The notes below the pieces were generated by a model that ran no database searches, was not told the origin of the DNA, and saw only the letters and a program-made list of their open reading frames with translations. Below are positions 36,364-44,282 of a stretch of DNA of 64,000 nucleotides, piece by piece. The position numbers were made by a program, and so were the translations under genes. This stretch comes from CAYZQH01 sp050300015 (lineage in GTDB: Bacteria > Pseudomonadota > Gammaproteobacteria > Pseudomonadales > Cellvibrionaceae). Location of the stretch: positions 62,001 to 126,000 of the forward strand of contig JBNKWZ010000028.1 of assembly GCA_050300015.1 (NCBI GenBank), given 5' to 3'. Position 1 is the stretch's first letter; the number at the start of each line of letters is the position of its first letter.

Positions 36364-38004
36364 ATGCCATACAGCACACTCAGTGATGTCTACACACAAT
36401 GGGCGGACCTTGAACAACACCGCCAGCAATGGACTCAAATGACCCTGGCACAATTGTTTGCCAACGACAACAACCGTGCCGCACGCTTCAGCCTTACCGC
36501 AGCGGGACTCACGCTCGACTACTCCAAAAACCACATTACAGAAGACACCTTGCAAAAATTGCTGAGTCTGGCCAACGAAGCCCAATTGGGGAGCGCCATC
36601 AAGAATTTAATGCAAGGTGAGTCAGTGAATAACACCGAAAACCGGCCAGCGCTGCACACCGCTTTGCGCTTTCAAGGGGAGCCAAAAACCGAAGAGCAAC
36701 AGGCCGTAGCCGAAACGCTCGAGCGCATGACTCAATTGGTGCATGACGTGCACACGGGCGTTTGGAAGGGCCATACAGGCGAGCGCATTACCGATGTGGT
36801 CAATATCGGCATTGGCGGCTCGGATCTAGGCCCCAGAATGGTAACCAAGGCATTAACACCTTTCCATACAGGACACGTTAAAGTGCACTTTGTGGCCAAC
36901 ATTGATGGCTGTGAATTGAATGATCTACTGCAAACCCTGAACCCCGCCAACACCTTGTTTTTGGTGGCGTCTAAATCTTTTTCCACACAGGAAACATTAG
37001 AGAACGCGTTATCCGCTCGCGAATGGATGCTGAATAAAGGGTGCGCGAAAAATCAGTTGGCGGCTCATTTTGTAGCCATTTCCTCGAAAGTGGACAAGGC
37101 TGTTGATTTTGGTATGGCGGCAGAAAACGTCTATCCCATATGGGATTGGGTGGGCGGCCGTTACTCACTGTGGTCAGCCATTGGGTTACCCATTGCCTTC
37201 GCCGTTGGCATGGACAACTTTAACGCCCTGCGCGCCGGCGCTAATGCCATGGACCAACACTTTGCAAGTGCGCCTCTAGAAAAAAACATGCCGGTCATTA
37301 TGGGACTACTCATGTTCTGGTACAGCAATTTTATGGGGGCTACCACACAGGCGATACTGCCCTACTCGAACCACTTAGGATTGCTACCCTCCTACCTGCA
37401 GCAATTGGAAATGGAGAGCAACGGCAAGAGTGTGAATCGCGACGGTAAACCCGTGGATTACGCCACAGGCGCCATCGTCTGGGGCACAGAAGGTACCAAT
37501 GGCCAACACTCGTTTCACCAATTGTTGCACCAAGGCACCACCTTAATTCCCATAGACTTTATAGCCACGCTTAAGGGACACAGCCCCTACGAACATCAGC
37601 ACCGCTTATTGTTTGCCAACTGCGTGGCACAGAGCCAAGCGCTGCTAACCGGTCGCAACTTAGCCACCGCCACTGCGGAGCTTAAATCGCAAGGTCACAG
37701 CGACGCCGACATTGAATTCTTGGCACCTCACAAGGTCCACCCGGGTAATCGGCCGAGCTCATTGTTTTATATGCAACAACTCACGCCCGAAACCCTCGGC
37801 GCGCTGATCGCCGCTTATGAACACAAGGTGTTTACCCTGGCCACACTCCTGAATATCAACCCCTTTGACCAATGGGGTGTTGAACTGGGTAAATTATTGG
37901 GCACTCACGTCAACATCGCCATCGAAACCACGGATATCCCAGGCGATTGGGATTCATCGACCCAGCAGTTGATTCAAGCCTACTGTCAGGCACACGCTGA
38001 TTGA
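36364..38004 (+). CDS. pgi: Glucose-6-phosphate isomerase
   Basis: A 546-residue glycolytic enzyme interconverting glucose-6-phosphate and fructose-6-phosphate. Signatures include VNIGIGGSDLGPRMV, VASKSFSTQETLENA, GGRYSLWSAIGLP and GTEGTNGQHSFHQLLHQG. A GAGGAG ribosome site precedes the ATG. Glucose and glucose-1-phosphate from cellobiose phosphorolysis would feed in here. Confidence 0.98.
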   Translation: MPYSTLSDVYTQWADLEQHRQQWTQMTLAQLFANDNNRAARFSLTAAGLTLDYSKNHITEDTLQKLLSLANEAQLGSAIKNLMQGESVNNTENRPALHTALRFQGEPKTEEQQAVAETLERMTQLVHDVHTGVWKGHTGERITDVVNIGIGGSDLGPRMVTKALTPFHTGHVKVHFVANIDGCELNDLLQTLNPANTLFLVASKSFSTQETLENALSAREWMLNKGCAKNQLAAHFVAISSKVDKAVDFGMAAENVYPIWDWVGGRYSLWSAIGLPIAFAVGMDNFNALRAGANAMDQHFASAPLEKNMPVIMGLLMFWYSNFMGATTQAILPYSNHLGLLPSYLQQLEMESNGKSVNRDGKPVDYATGAIVWGTEGTNGQHSFHQLLHQGTTLIPIDFIATLKGHSPYEHQHRLLFANCVAQSQALLTGRNLATATAELKSQGHSDADIEFLAPHKVHPGNRPSSLFYMQQLTPETLGALIAAYEHKVFTLATLLNINPFDQWGVELGKLLGTHVNIAIETTDIPGDWDSSTQQLIQAYCQAHAD

Positions 38005-38016
38005 TAAAAGCCATTA

Positions 38017-38063
38017 CTCCCTGGCCATTAAGTAAGACAGACCAGGGAGAATACCGCTATAAT
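38017..38063 (+). promoter_or_regulatory. Promoter overlapped by an inverted repeat, before the DUF692 gene
   Basis: An 8-base inverted repeat, CTCCCTGG (38017-38024) and CCAGGGAG (38042-38049), flanks a possible -35 (AAGACA, 38034-38039); a perfect TATAAT follows at 38058-38063, 34 bases before the ATG. The repeat could be an operator or, as RNA, a stem at the 3' end of pgi; it lacks a U-tract. Confidence 0.45.
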
Positions 38064-38096
38064 CGAAGTTTTAACGCTTTCGGTTAAAGAAGTCTC

Positions 38097-38960
38097 ATGA
38101 GGAAATTACCAAAGCGGTGCGGCATAGGCCTTAACCCGCAGCATTTTAAGGACATTTTAGAAACCCAACCTAAAATCGCCTGGCTAGAGGTATCGCCCGA
38201 GCACCACCTCGGCCTTGGGGGGGCGCCCCATTATTATTTAGAAAAGTTGTCTGAAATCTATCCGATAGCGATTCGCAGCCAATTATTATCTATTGGCTCC
38301 GCAGAGAGCGTGGAAGAAGGCACACTGAACGACATGAAGCGCTTAATTGAGCTTTATGGGCCCAGTACCTTTACTGAACTTCTCGCGTGGACGCGCTGGC
38401 AAGGTACCCATTTCCCACTGCCGATGCCCTTACCCTATTCCGAAGAAGCGCTCGACCAAATCAGCTTGAATCTTAAAACCGTGCAAAATACATTGGGGCG
38501 ACGTGTATTTCTGGAAAACCCTGCACACTTTATGCACCTCGCCCCCCAAGATTTTAGCGAGGGCGAGTTTTTTCACGAACTGGTACGCGCAACAGGTTGT
38601 GGAATATGCCTAAATCTTTCACACGTTTACATTACCAACATCAATTACGAGCGTGACCCGTTCAAGACCATTATGGATTATCCCCTAGCGGCCATCAGTC
38701 AAATTCGACTGACCGGGCAAGAGCCCATGCCACTGAGCGAGCAACATATCATCACGGCGCCCTCCAAGCGCGGGGATATCAATAAACCCATTTGGCGGTT
38801 GTACCAAGCACTGTTGCGCGAGCTGCCTGGCCCTGTCACCACCGTTGTGGACTGGTGTGCACCGCAATCTCCCCTCGAGCAACTGCTAGATTTGGCGGAA
38901 CAAGCAGACGACATTCTGTTTGAAGTGCACCCAATGAAAGAAAAGGGGCATAGCGAATGA
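38097..38960 (+). CDS. DUF692/MNIO family protein lacking the metal ligands
   Basis: A 287-residue TIM-barrel protein of the UPF0276/DUF692 (MNIO, BufB/MbnB/TglH) family by scaffold: CGIGLNPQHF, WLEVSPEHH, LPYSEEAL, LENPAHF, DPFKTIMDYPLAAI. Active members bind two or three irons through conserved His/Asp/Glu and modify Cys of a precursor peptide. Here the aligned ligands are changed: S-H-G has Arg60, S-E-H has Leu95, D-V-N-N has Asn173 and Ser175-His176, H-L-A-G-H has Arg204 and Gln208, D-x-H has Pro222/Lys224, and E-W-D has Asp252 and Cys254; Glu140 remains. It should not be assumed catalytic. The stop overlaps the next start by four bases. Confidence 0.85.
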   Translation: MRKLPKRCGIGLNPQHFKDILETQPKIAWLEVSPEHHLGLGGAPHYYLEKLSEIYPIAIRSQLLSIGSAESVEEGTLNDMKRLIELYGPSTFTELLAWTRWQGTHFPLPMPLPYSEEALDQISLNLKTVQNTLGRRVFLENPAHFMHLAPQDFSEGEFFHELVRATGCGICLNLSHVYITNINYERDPFKTIMDYPLAAISQIRLTGQEPMPLSEQHIITAPSKRGDINKPIWRLYQALLRELPGPVTTVVDWCAPQSPLEQLLDLAEQADDILFEVHPMKEKGHSE

Positions 38961-39724
38961 GCCTGTCTGAGTTTCAAGAAGCCTTTACTCGCGCCATGCT
39001 CAAAGAAGAATTTGATCCGGCCGAGTTAACGCAAATTCCCTATGTGGACAACAACACATTGGGGCAGCTGCAGATGACGGCACAGCGCAAGCGCACTTCC
39101 AACGCGTTGTACGACCGCTTGGTCAACGTATATGAAACCGTCACCCGAGTGGTCGGCGAAGACGAGATGCACGCACTGGCATTAGAGTACTTTCACAAAA
39201 ACCCACTTAAAAGCTGGCACCCTGTGGACGCTCTCGACAACTTTCCTTATTTTTTAGAAGGGCTAAATCAAAGCCAAGCGCTGCCTTTTTTAGCCGATGT
39301 GGCCACTATAGACATGGGGTTCCACAAGGCCTATCACGCTGTCAATGCCGCCACAGTGCGCACCAACGTGTTTACCGAGTTGATGCCTGAGGAGCTCGCA
39401 CAAAAGCGCGTACAATTGCATCCTGCCTGTTTTTGGTTGTCCTCTCCCTTTGCCATTCACGATATTTGGCGCATGCATCACTCGCCGATACCGCCTAAAA
39501 ATATCGATTTTCATGTACCGCAAGATGTGATTATTGTGCGCCCACATATCACCGTAGAGGTTCACAAGATTGATACGGGGTTCACCAACGCCTTAGACCG
39601 ATTGGACTCCGGCGAAGCCATGGATACAGCCTTCAGCCGCGCCTCGCAATTAGACAAAAACTTCAACGCAGTGGCGGCGCTGCAGTTTCTCATTCAAAAC
39701 AACCTGATTATGACACTGTTTTAA
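38957..39724 (+). CDS. DUF2063 (BufC-like) partner protein
   Basis: A 255-residue soluble protein. The N-terminal DUF2063 helical domain (SLSEFQEAFTRAML ... YDRLVNVYETVTRVVGEDEMHALALEYF) is followed by a C-terminal half containing LPFLADVATIDMGFHKAYHAV. In bufferin-type clusters such proteins pair with the MNIO enzyme and help recognise the precursor peptide. It overlaps the DUF692 gene by four bases and is certainly cotranscribed. No small Cys-rich BufA-like precursor is encoded next to the pair. Confidence 0.82.
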   Translation: MSLSEFQEAFTRAMLKEEFDPAELTQIPYVDNNTLGQLQMTAQRKRTSNALYDRLVNVYETVTRVVGEDEMHALALEYFHKNPLKSWHPVDALDNFPYFLEGLNQSQALPFLADVATIDMGFHKAYHAVNAATVRTNVFTELMPEELAQKRVQLHPACFWLSSPFAIHDIWRMHHSPIPPKNIDFHVPQDVIIVRPHITVEVHKIDTGFTNALDRLDSGEAMDTAFSRASQLDKNFNAVAALQFLIQNNLIMTLF

Positions 39725-39809
39725 TCGCAAGCTGTTTTTATTAACTCGGCAATCAAACAGACCCCTATCTATTGAATTGCCGGGTTAAAAGTAAAATGCG
39801 AAACACCCT

Positions 39810-41621
39810 TTAGGCATATTCAAATTCAATCAACACATCCAAAAAAGCATCACCAAAACGCTGTAATTTGGCATCACCAATGCCACTGACTGCCAGCATG
39901 GCATGCTTTGTGGTCGGTTTTGCCACCGTCAATTCACGCAAGGTAGCATCGTGAAAAATAACATAGGGCGGCACACCCAACTCTTGCGCCAAACGTTTTC
40001 GGCAACTCTTTAACGCGTGAAACAATGGCAAATCCACAGGATCTACGCTTTGGCTGCGCACCTTCGATGACGGCAATGCTGCGCGTTTTGGCTCCTCGCG
40101 CAAACGCACGCCTTGCTCGCCTTTCAATACGGGCCGACAGCTCGCACTGAGCTGCAACGAACCGTAGGTTGGCTCCACATCCACCAAACCTGACGCAGCC
40201 AGTTGACGCAAGACCGAACGCCATTGACGTTCGTTCAACTCGCGCCCAATGCCGAAGGTCGAAAGGCTTTGGTGGCCGAACTGTGAAACTTTTTCGGTCT
40301 CGTGCCCCAGCAACACATCGGTAATGTGTTGCGCACCAAATCGTTGCCCCGTGCGATAAATACACGATAACGCCATCTGACACGCTTCAGTCGCATCCCA
40401 GGTTTTCGGGGGGACCAAGCAGGTATCACAGTTTCCACAAGGTTCGGCCATGACATCGCCAAAATAATTTAAAACCACTTGACGTCGGCACTGGGCCGTT
40501 TCACATAGGGCCAACATAGCTGTTAAGCGTTGCTGCTCATGTTGCAAAAATTGCTCGCTGCCTTGCGAGGTGGATGCCATCTGCCGCAACTTAACCACGT
40601 CTTCAAACCCGTAAAATAAAAGCGCGGTCGCAGGCTCACCGTCACGCCCTGCTCGCCCCGTTTCCTGATAATAGGATTCGATGCTTTTGGGCATATCCAA
40701 GTGCACCACAAATCGCACGTCGGGCTTGTCTATGCCCATACCAAACGCGATGGTGGCCACCATAATCACGCCGTCCTCCCGGAGGAAACGGTCCTGATGT
40801 TGCGCACGATGGGTATTTGGCATGCCGGCATGGTAGGGCAAGGCACTAAACCCTTCACCTTGAAGCCAGTCGGCAGTTTGCTCTACTTTTTTACGCGACA
40901 TGCAATACACAATGCCGCTGTTACCCATTTGTTCGGACTGAAGAAAATGCAGCAATTGCTTTTTAACTTTGTCTTTGGTCTGAATGCGGTATTGAATATT
41001 AGGCCGATCAAAACCGGTAATATACTGCTCGGCGTGTTCAAGGCTCAGACGCGCAACAATTTCCGCGCGCGTGCGCTCATCGGCGGTGGCCGTCAGCGCA
41101 ATGCGCGGCACATTGGGAAATCGTTCGGCAAGAATATTGAGTTTTAAGTAATCCGCGCGAAAATCGTGCCCCCACTGGGAAACACAGTGGGCTTCATCAA
41201 TGGCAAACAAAGCCAAACCACAGCGCTCCAACAACTGTAAGGTGCGTTCTTGCTGCAGTCGTTCCGGTGCCACATACAGCACGTCTAACTCACCTTGCTG
41301 CAGCGCAGTTTCTATATCATCGGCTTGTTCAAAACTTTGGGTAGAATTTAAAAACCCCGCGGCAATGCCCAACTCATTCAGGGCGTCCACTTGGTTTTGC
41401 ATCAGTGCAATAAGCGGAGAGATGACCACCCCCACGCCATCACGCGCCAATGCGGGAATTTGATAGCACAAAGACTTACCGCCACCGGTAGGCATAATGA
41501 CCAAGGCATCCCCGCCTGTGATCACCTCTTGAATCACGCTTGCTTGAACACCGCGAAATTGGTGATAGCCAAACACGCGCTCCAGAATATAATGCGGGTC
41601 GCGCTCACTCACCCTTAACAC
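39810..41621 (-). CDS. recQ: ATP-dependent DNA helicase RecQ
   Basis: A 603-residue 3'-5' helicase. Walker A MPTGGGKSLCYQ, the DEAH box in IDEAHCVSQWGHDFR, helicase C domain, Zn-binding cysteines (CETAQCRRQ...CGNCDTC), RQC winged helix and a C-terminal HRDC domain (LFHALKSCRKRLAQE) are all present, the full bacterial layout. It begins six bases after purU. Confidence 0.97.
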   Translation of the reverse strand: MLRVSERDPHYILERVFGYHQFRGVQASVIQEVITGGDALVIMPTGGGKSLCYQIPALARDGVGVVISPLIALMQNQVDALNELGIAAGFLNSTQSFEQADDIETALQQGELDVLYVAPERLQQERTLQLLERCGLALFAIDEAHCVSQWGHDFRADYLKLNILAERFPNVPRIALTATADERTRAEIVARLSLEHAEQYITGFDRPNIQYRIQTKDKVKKQLLHFLQSEQMGNSGIVYCMSRKKVEQTADWLQGEGFSALPYHAGMPNTHRAQHQDRFLREDGVIMVATIAFGMGIDKPDVRFVVHLDMPKSIESYYQETGRAGRDGEPATALLFYGFEDVVKLRQMASTSQGSEQFLQHEQQRLTAMLALCETAQCRRQVVLNYFGDVMAEPCGNCDTCLVPPKTWDATEACQMALSCIYRTGQRFGAQHITDVLLGHETEKVSQFGHQSLSTFGIGRELNERQWRSVLRQLAASGLVDVEPTYGSLQLSASCRPVLKGEQGVRLREEPKRAALPSSKVRSQSVDPVDLPLFHALKSCRKRLAQELGVPPYVIFHDATLRELTVAKPTTKHAMLAVSGIGDAKLQRFGDAFLDVLIEFEYA

Positions 41622-41626
41622 CTCGG

Positions 41627-42508
41627 TTATCGAACAAAGACCACTGTTTTTTGTCCGTTAAGCAGAATGCGGTGCTCGGCGTGCCAACGCACAGCGCGGC
41701 TCAACACCAGGGCTTCCGTATCACGCCCCATTTCCACCAATTGCTCGGGCGTCTGCGAATGCGTGACCCGCTCCACCGCCTGCTCAATAATGGGGCCTTC
41801 ATCCAGGTCCGCCGTCACGTAGTGTGCAGTGGCACCGATCAATTTTACTCCGCGCTCATAGGCTTGATGATAAGGTTTAGCCCCTTTAAACCCAGGTAAG
41901 AATGAGTGATGAATATTAATGGCACGCCCCGCCAGCTGCTCGCAAAGGTCGTTGGAAAGAATTTGCATATATCGCGCGAGCACCAGTAAGTCACTGCCAC
42001 TCGCCGCCATGAGAGACAAAATTTGCTGCTCTTGCTCTGGCTTAGTGTCGGGTGTGATCGGTAGATAGTGATAGGGTACGCCGTACCACTCGGTCAGCGC
42101 CTGCATCTCCTGATGATTTGAGACCACACCAACGATATCCACAGGCAAGGAACCCTGCTTCCAGCTGTTAAGAAGCGCATTCAAGCAGTGCCCCCACTGC
42201 GACACTGCAATCATGACCTTAGGCCGATAGGCGCCATTGTGTAGTGACCAGGCCATTTGGTAACGTTCGGCCACGGCAGAAAACGCCGAAGACACATCTG
42301 CCAATTTTTTAGGCCCTTCCACCGACTCCATCACCGTACGCATAAAAAACTGTTGGGTGTGCACATCTTCAAACTGTGATGACTCCCGAATATTAAAGCC
42401 CTGCAAAGAGAATAAGCTCGCCACCGATGCGACGATGCCAGGCTTGTCTTTGCAGCTGAATTTAAGAATCAATTGTGAGGCCAGTGTTTGATCTGCTACG
42501 GGCGGCAT
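41627..42508 (-). CDS. purU: Formyltetrahydrofolate deformylase
   Basis: A 293-residue hydrolase of 10-formyl-THF that supplies formate for purine synthesis and balances one-carbon units. An N-terminal ACT domain (residues 10-95) precedes the formyltransferase-like domain with INIHHSFLPGFKGAKPYHQA and the catalytic region GATAHYVTADLDEGPII. It lies between the SDR gene and recQ on the same strand. Confidence 0.96.
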   Translation of the reverse strand: MPPVADQTLASQLILKFSCKDKPGIVASVASLFSLQGFNIRESSQFEDVHTQQFFMRTVMESVEGPKKLADVSSAFSAVAERYQMAWSLHNGAYRPKVMIAVSQWGHCLNALLNSWKQGSLPVDIVGVVSNHQEMQALTEWYGVPYHYLPITPDTKPEQEQQILSLMAASGSDLLVLARYMQILSNDLCEQLAGRAINIHHSFLPGFKGAKPYHQAYERGVKLIGATAHYVTADLDEGPIIEQAVERVTHSQTPEQLVEMGRDTEALVLSRAVRWHAEHRILLNGQKTVVFVR

Positions 42509-42568
42509 AGGTTCTCTCGGTAGTGACTGATCATTTTGCTAAGGGTCATTTCAATCAAAAAAAGCATA

Positions 42569-43372
42569 TTATTGCGGTTTTTGCAGCATCTGGCCAATGC
42601 TCGCACCCACAGCTGCCACGCCACTGGTCAGCCAGCCGCCGTCTACGGGCAAGATGGCACCATTGATGTAACCCGCAAACGGGGAGGCCAAAAACAGGCA
42701 CGCATGCGCAATATCGTCCACAGTACCCATACGCTGCAAAGGCACCGACTGGCGACACTGCTCTCGAAGCGCCTCGGTAGGCGCTAAGCGGGCCATACCT
42801 TCAGTGCCATCAATAGGGCCTGGAATAATACTGTTAACCCGCACGCCCAGTGGCCCCCATTCCAGCGCCAACCCCTTGGTGACCATATCCACGCCCGCCT
42901 TTGCGGCCGAAACATGCATTTGCCCAGCCATGGCCACCTGGGCCTGCGGTGCTGAAATTTGTATCATACTCGCGCCTGGTTTCTTCAGGTGTGGGAACGC
43001 CGCGCGTACCACATGGAAAGACCCCAGCAGGTCAATATCCATCACCGACCTAAAGCCATTGGGCGTTAAATCCTTCGCCAAGGCCGGGAAGTTGCCTGCA
43101 GCACCTGAGACCAAAACATCCACTTCACCCCATTTTTCCGCCACCAATTGGAAACCCTTTTCCAACGCCTCAAAATCTCGAACATCGGCGACAAAGCCAA
43201 ATCCTTGGTCACCCAGGGCCTGCACCGTATCGTCCACCTTAGATTGCGATCGACTTGCCACAGCCACTCTGGCCCCTGAGCATGCAAAGCCTTCGGCAAT
43301 GCCTCGGTTGATACCACTGGTACCGCCCACAACCACCACTGTTTTGTTGGCATAATCCCACGGGGTTTGCAT
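42569..43372 (-). CDS. 2,4-dienoyl-CoA reductase-like SDR
   Basis: A 267-residue short-chain dehydrogenase. Start ATG 43372 has AGGAG seven bases upstream. The cofactor motif is GGTSGINRG and SGAAGNFPA (about 89-97) matches 2,4-dienoyl-CoA reductases. At the usual Tyr of YxxxK there is Val154, with Lys158 and Ser140 kept; animal DECR enzymes likewise lack that Tyr. A role in oxidation of unsaturated fatty acids is likely, supported by the enoyl-CoA hydratase gene 26 bases upstream. Confidence 0.75.
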   Translation of the reverse strand: MQTPWDYANKTVVVVGGTSGINRGIAEGFACSGARVAVASRSQSKVDDTVQALGDQGFGFVADVRDFEALEKGFQLVAEKWGEVDVLVSGAAGNFPALAKDLTPNGFRSVMDIDLLGSFHVVRAAFPHLKKPGASMIQISAPQAQVAMAGQMHVSAAKAGVDMVTKGLALEWGPLGVRVNSIIPGPIDGTEGMARLAPTEALREQCRQSVPLQRMGTVDDIAHACLFLASPFAGYINGAILPVDGGWLTSGVAAVGASIGQMLQKPQ

Positions 43373-43398
43373 AGCGTTTCTCCTGATTGCAGTCAAAG

Positions 43399-44172
43399 TT
43401 AAAATTGGGGTGCGCGTTTTTCAAAAAAAGCGGTGGCAGCTTCTTTAAATTCAGGGCTGGATAAACACCGGGTAAAGGCCTCTATTTCTGCGTTCACGGC
43501 AGACTCTATGACATCTCGACTAGGCTCACAGAGCAGCCGCTTGGTCTGAGCCAAGGCTTTGGGTGGCAGGCTTGCCAAAACTTGGGCCTGGCTCTGCGCC
43601 TGGACCAAGGGCACCGGATCTAAGGCGTTCACCAAACCCGTCTGTAAAGCCAGCTCAGCGGTAATCGGCTCCCCCAACATCAACCATTCGCGCGCGCGCG
43701 CGACCCCAACGCGCTCGGCCAACAGTCGCGACGCGCCAAACTCTGGCACTAATCCGAGCTTGATAAAAGGCAAGCAAAATGAAGCTGCAGGTGCGGCCAC
43801 CACATAGTCTGCGTGCAACAAAAGCGTCGTTCCAATACCGTAAGCCACGCCTTCCACGGCCACCACCAACGGCTTGGAAAAACGCAATACCCCTCGAATA
43901 AAAGAGACGATGGGGTTATCCGGCCCTTTCAGACTTTCCTGGCCCAAAAAATCCTTGAGGTCGTTGCCTGAGGTGAACTGACCTTGAGCCCCCGCCATTA
44001 ACAACACCCGAACTGATGAATGTTGCTCCGCATAGCCCACCAAGGCCACCAAGTCCCGGTACATGGCCGTGTTCAACGCATTTTTGGCCTCTGGACGATT
44101 AAGTGTGACCTCTAGCACGCTATCGGCTTGGCGCACGTGTATTGCCCCTGAGGGCAGCTCTGGAAGTGTCAT
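43399..44172 (-). CDS. Enoyl-CoA hydratase/isomerase family protein
   Basis: A 257-residue crotonase-fold enzyme. The CoA oxyanion-hole segments are SGNDLKDFL and AVEGVAYGIGTTLLLHAD, and a possible catalytic Glu lies in LGLVPEFGAS. The terminal helices are complete. ATG 44172 is chosen; an ATG four codons upstream has its AGAGG directly abutting and is less likely. Cotranscribed with the SDR gene, it fits fatty-acid breakdown. Exact reaction is not determined. Confidence 0.85.
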   Translation of the reverse strand: MTLPELPSGAIHVRQADSVLEVTLNRPEAKNALNTAMYRDLVALVGYAEQHSSVRVLLMAGAQGQFTSGNDLKDFLGQESLKGPDNPIVSFIRGVLRFSKPLVVAVEGVAYGIGTTLLLHADYVVAAPAASFCLPFIKLGLVPEFGASRLLAERVGVARAREWLMLGEPITAELALQTGLVNALDPVPLVQAQSQAQVLASLPPKALAQTKRLLCEPSRDVIESAVNAEIEAFTRCLSSPEFKEAATAFFEKRAPQF

Positions 44173-44282
44173 GACTACGCGCATCCTCTAATCGTTAAAA
44201 TAACCCATACGAACATTCTCTGTTTGGCCTTGCATCTGCGCACCACGTCGCTACAATCGCACGCTCTTTGCTGAATTGATGA

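Noticed and set aside
38005..39809. Search for a bufferin-type precursor peptide near the DUF692/DUF2063 pair
   Set aside because: The 92 bases upstream and 85 bases downstream hold no Cys-rich small frame with signal peptide.
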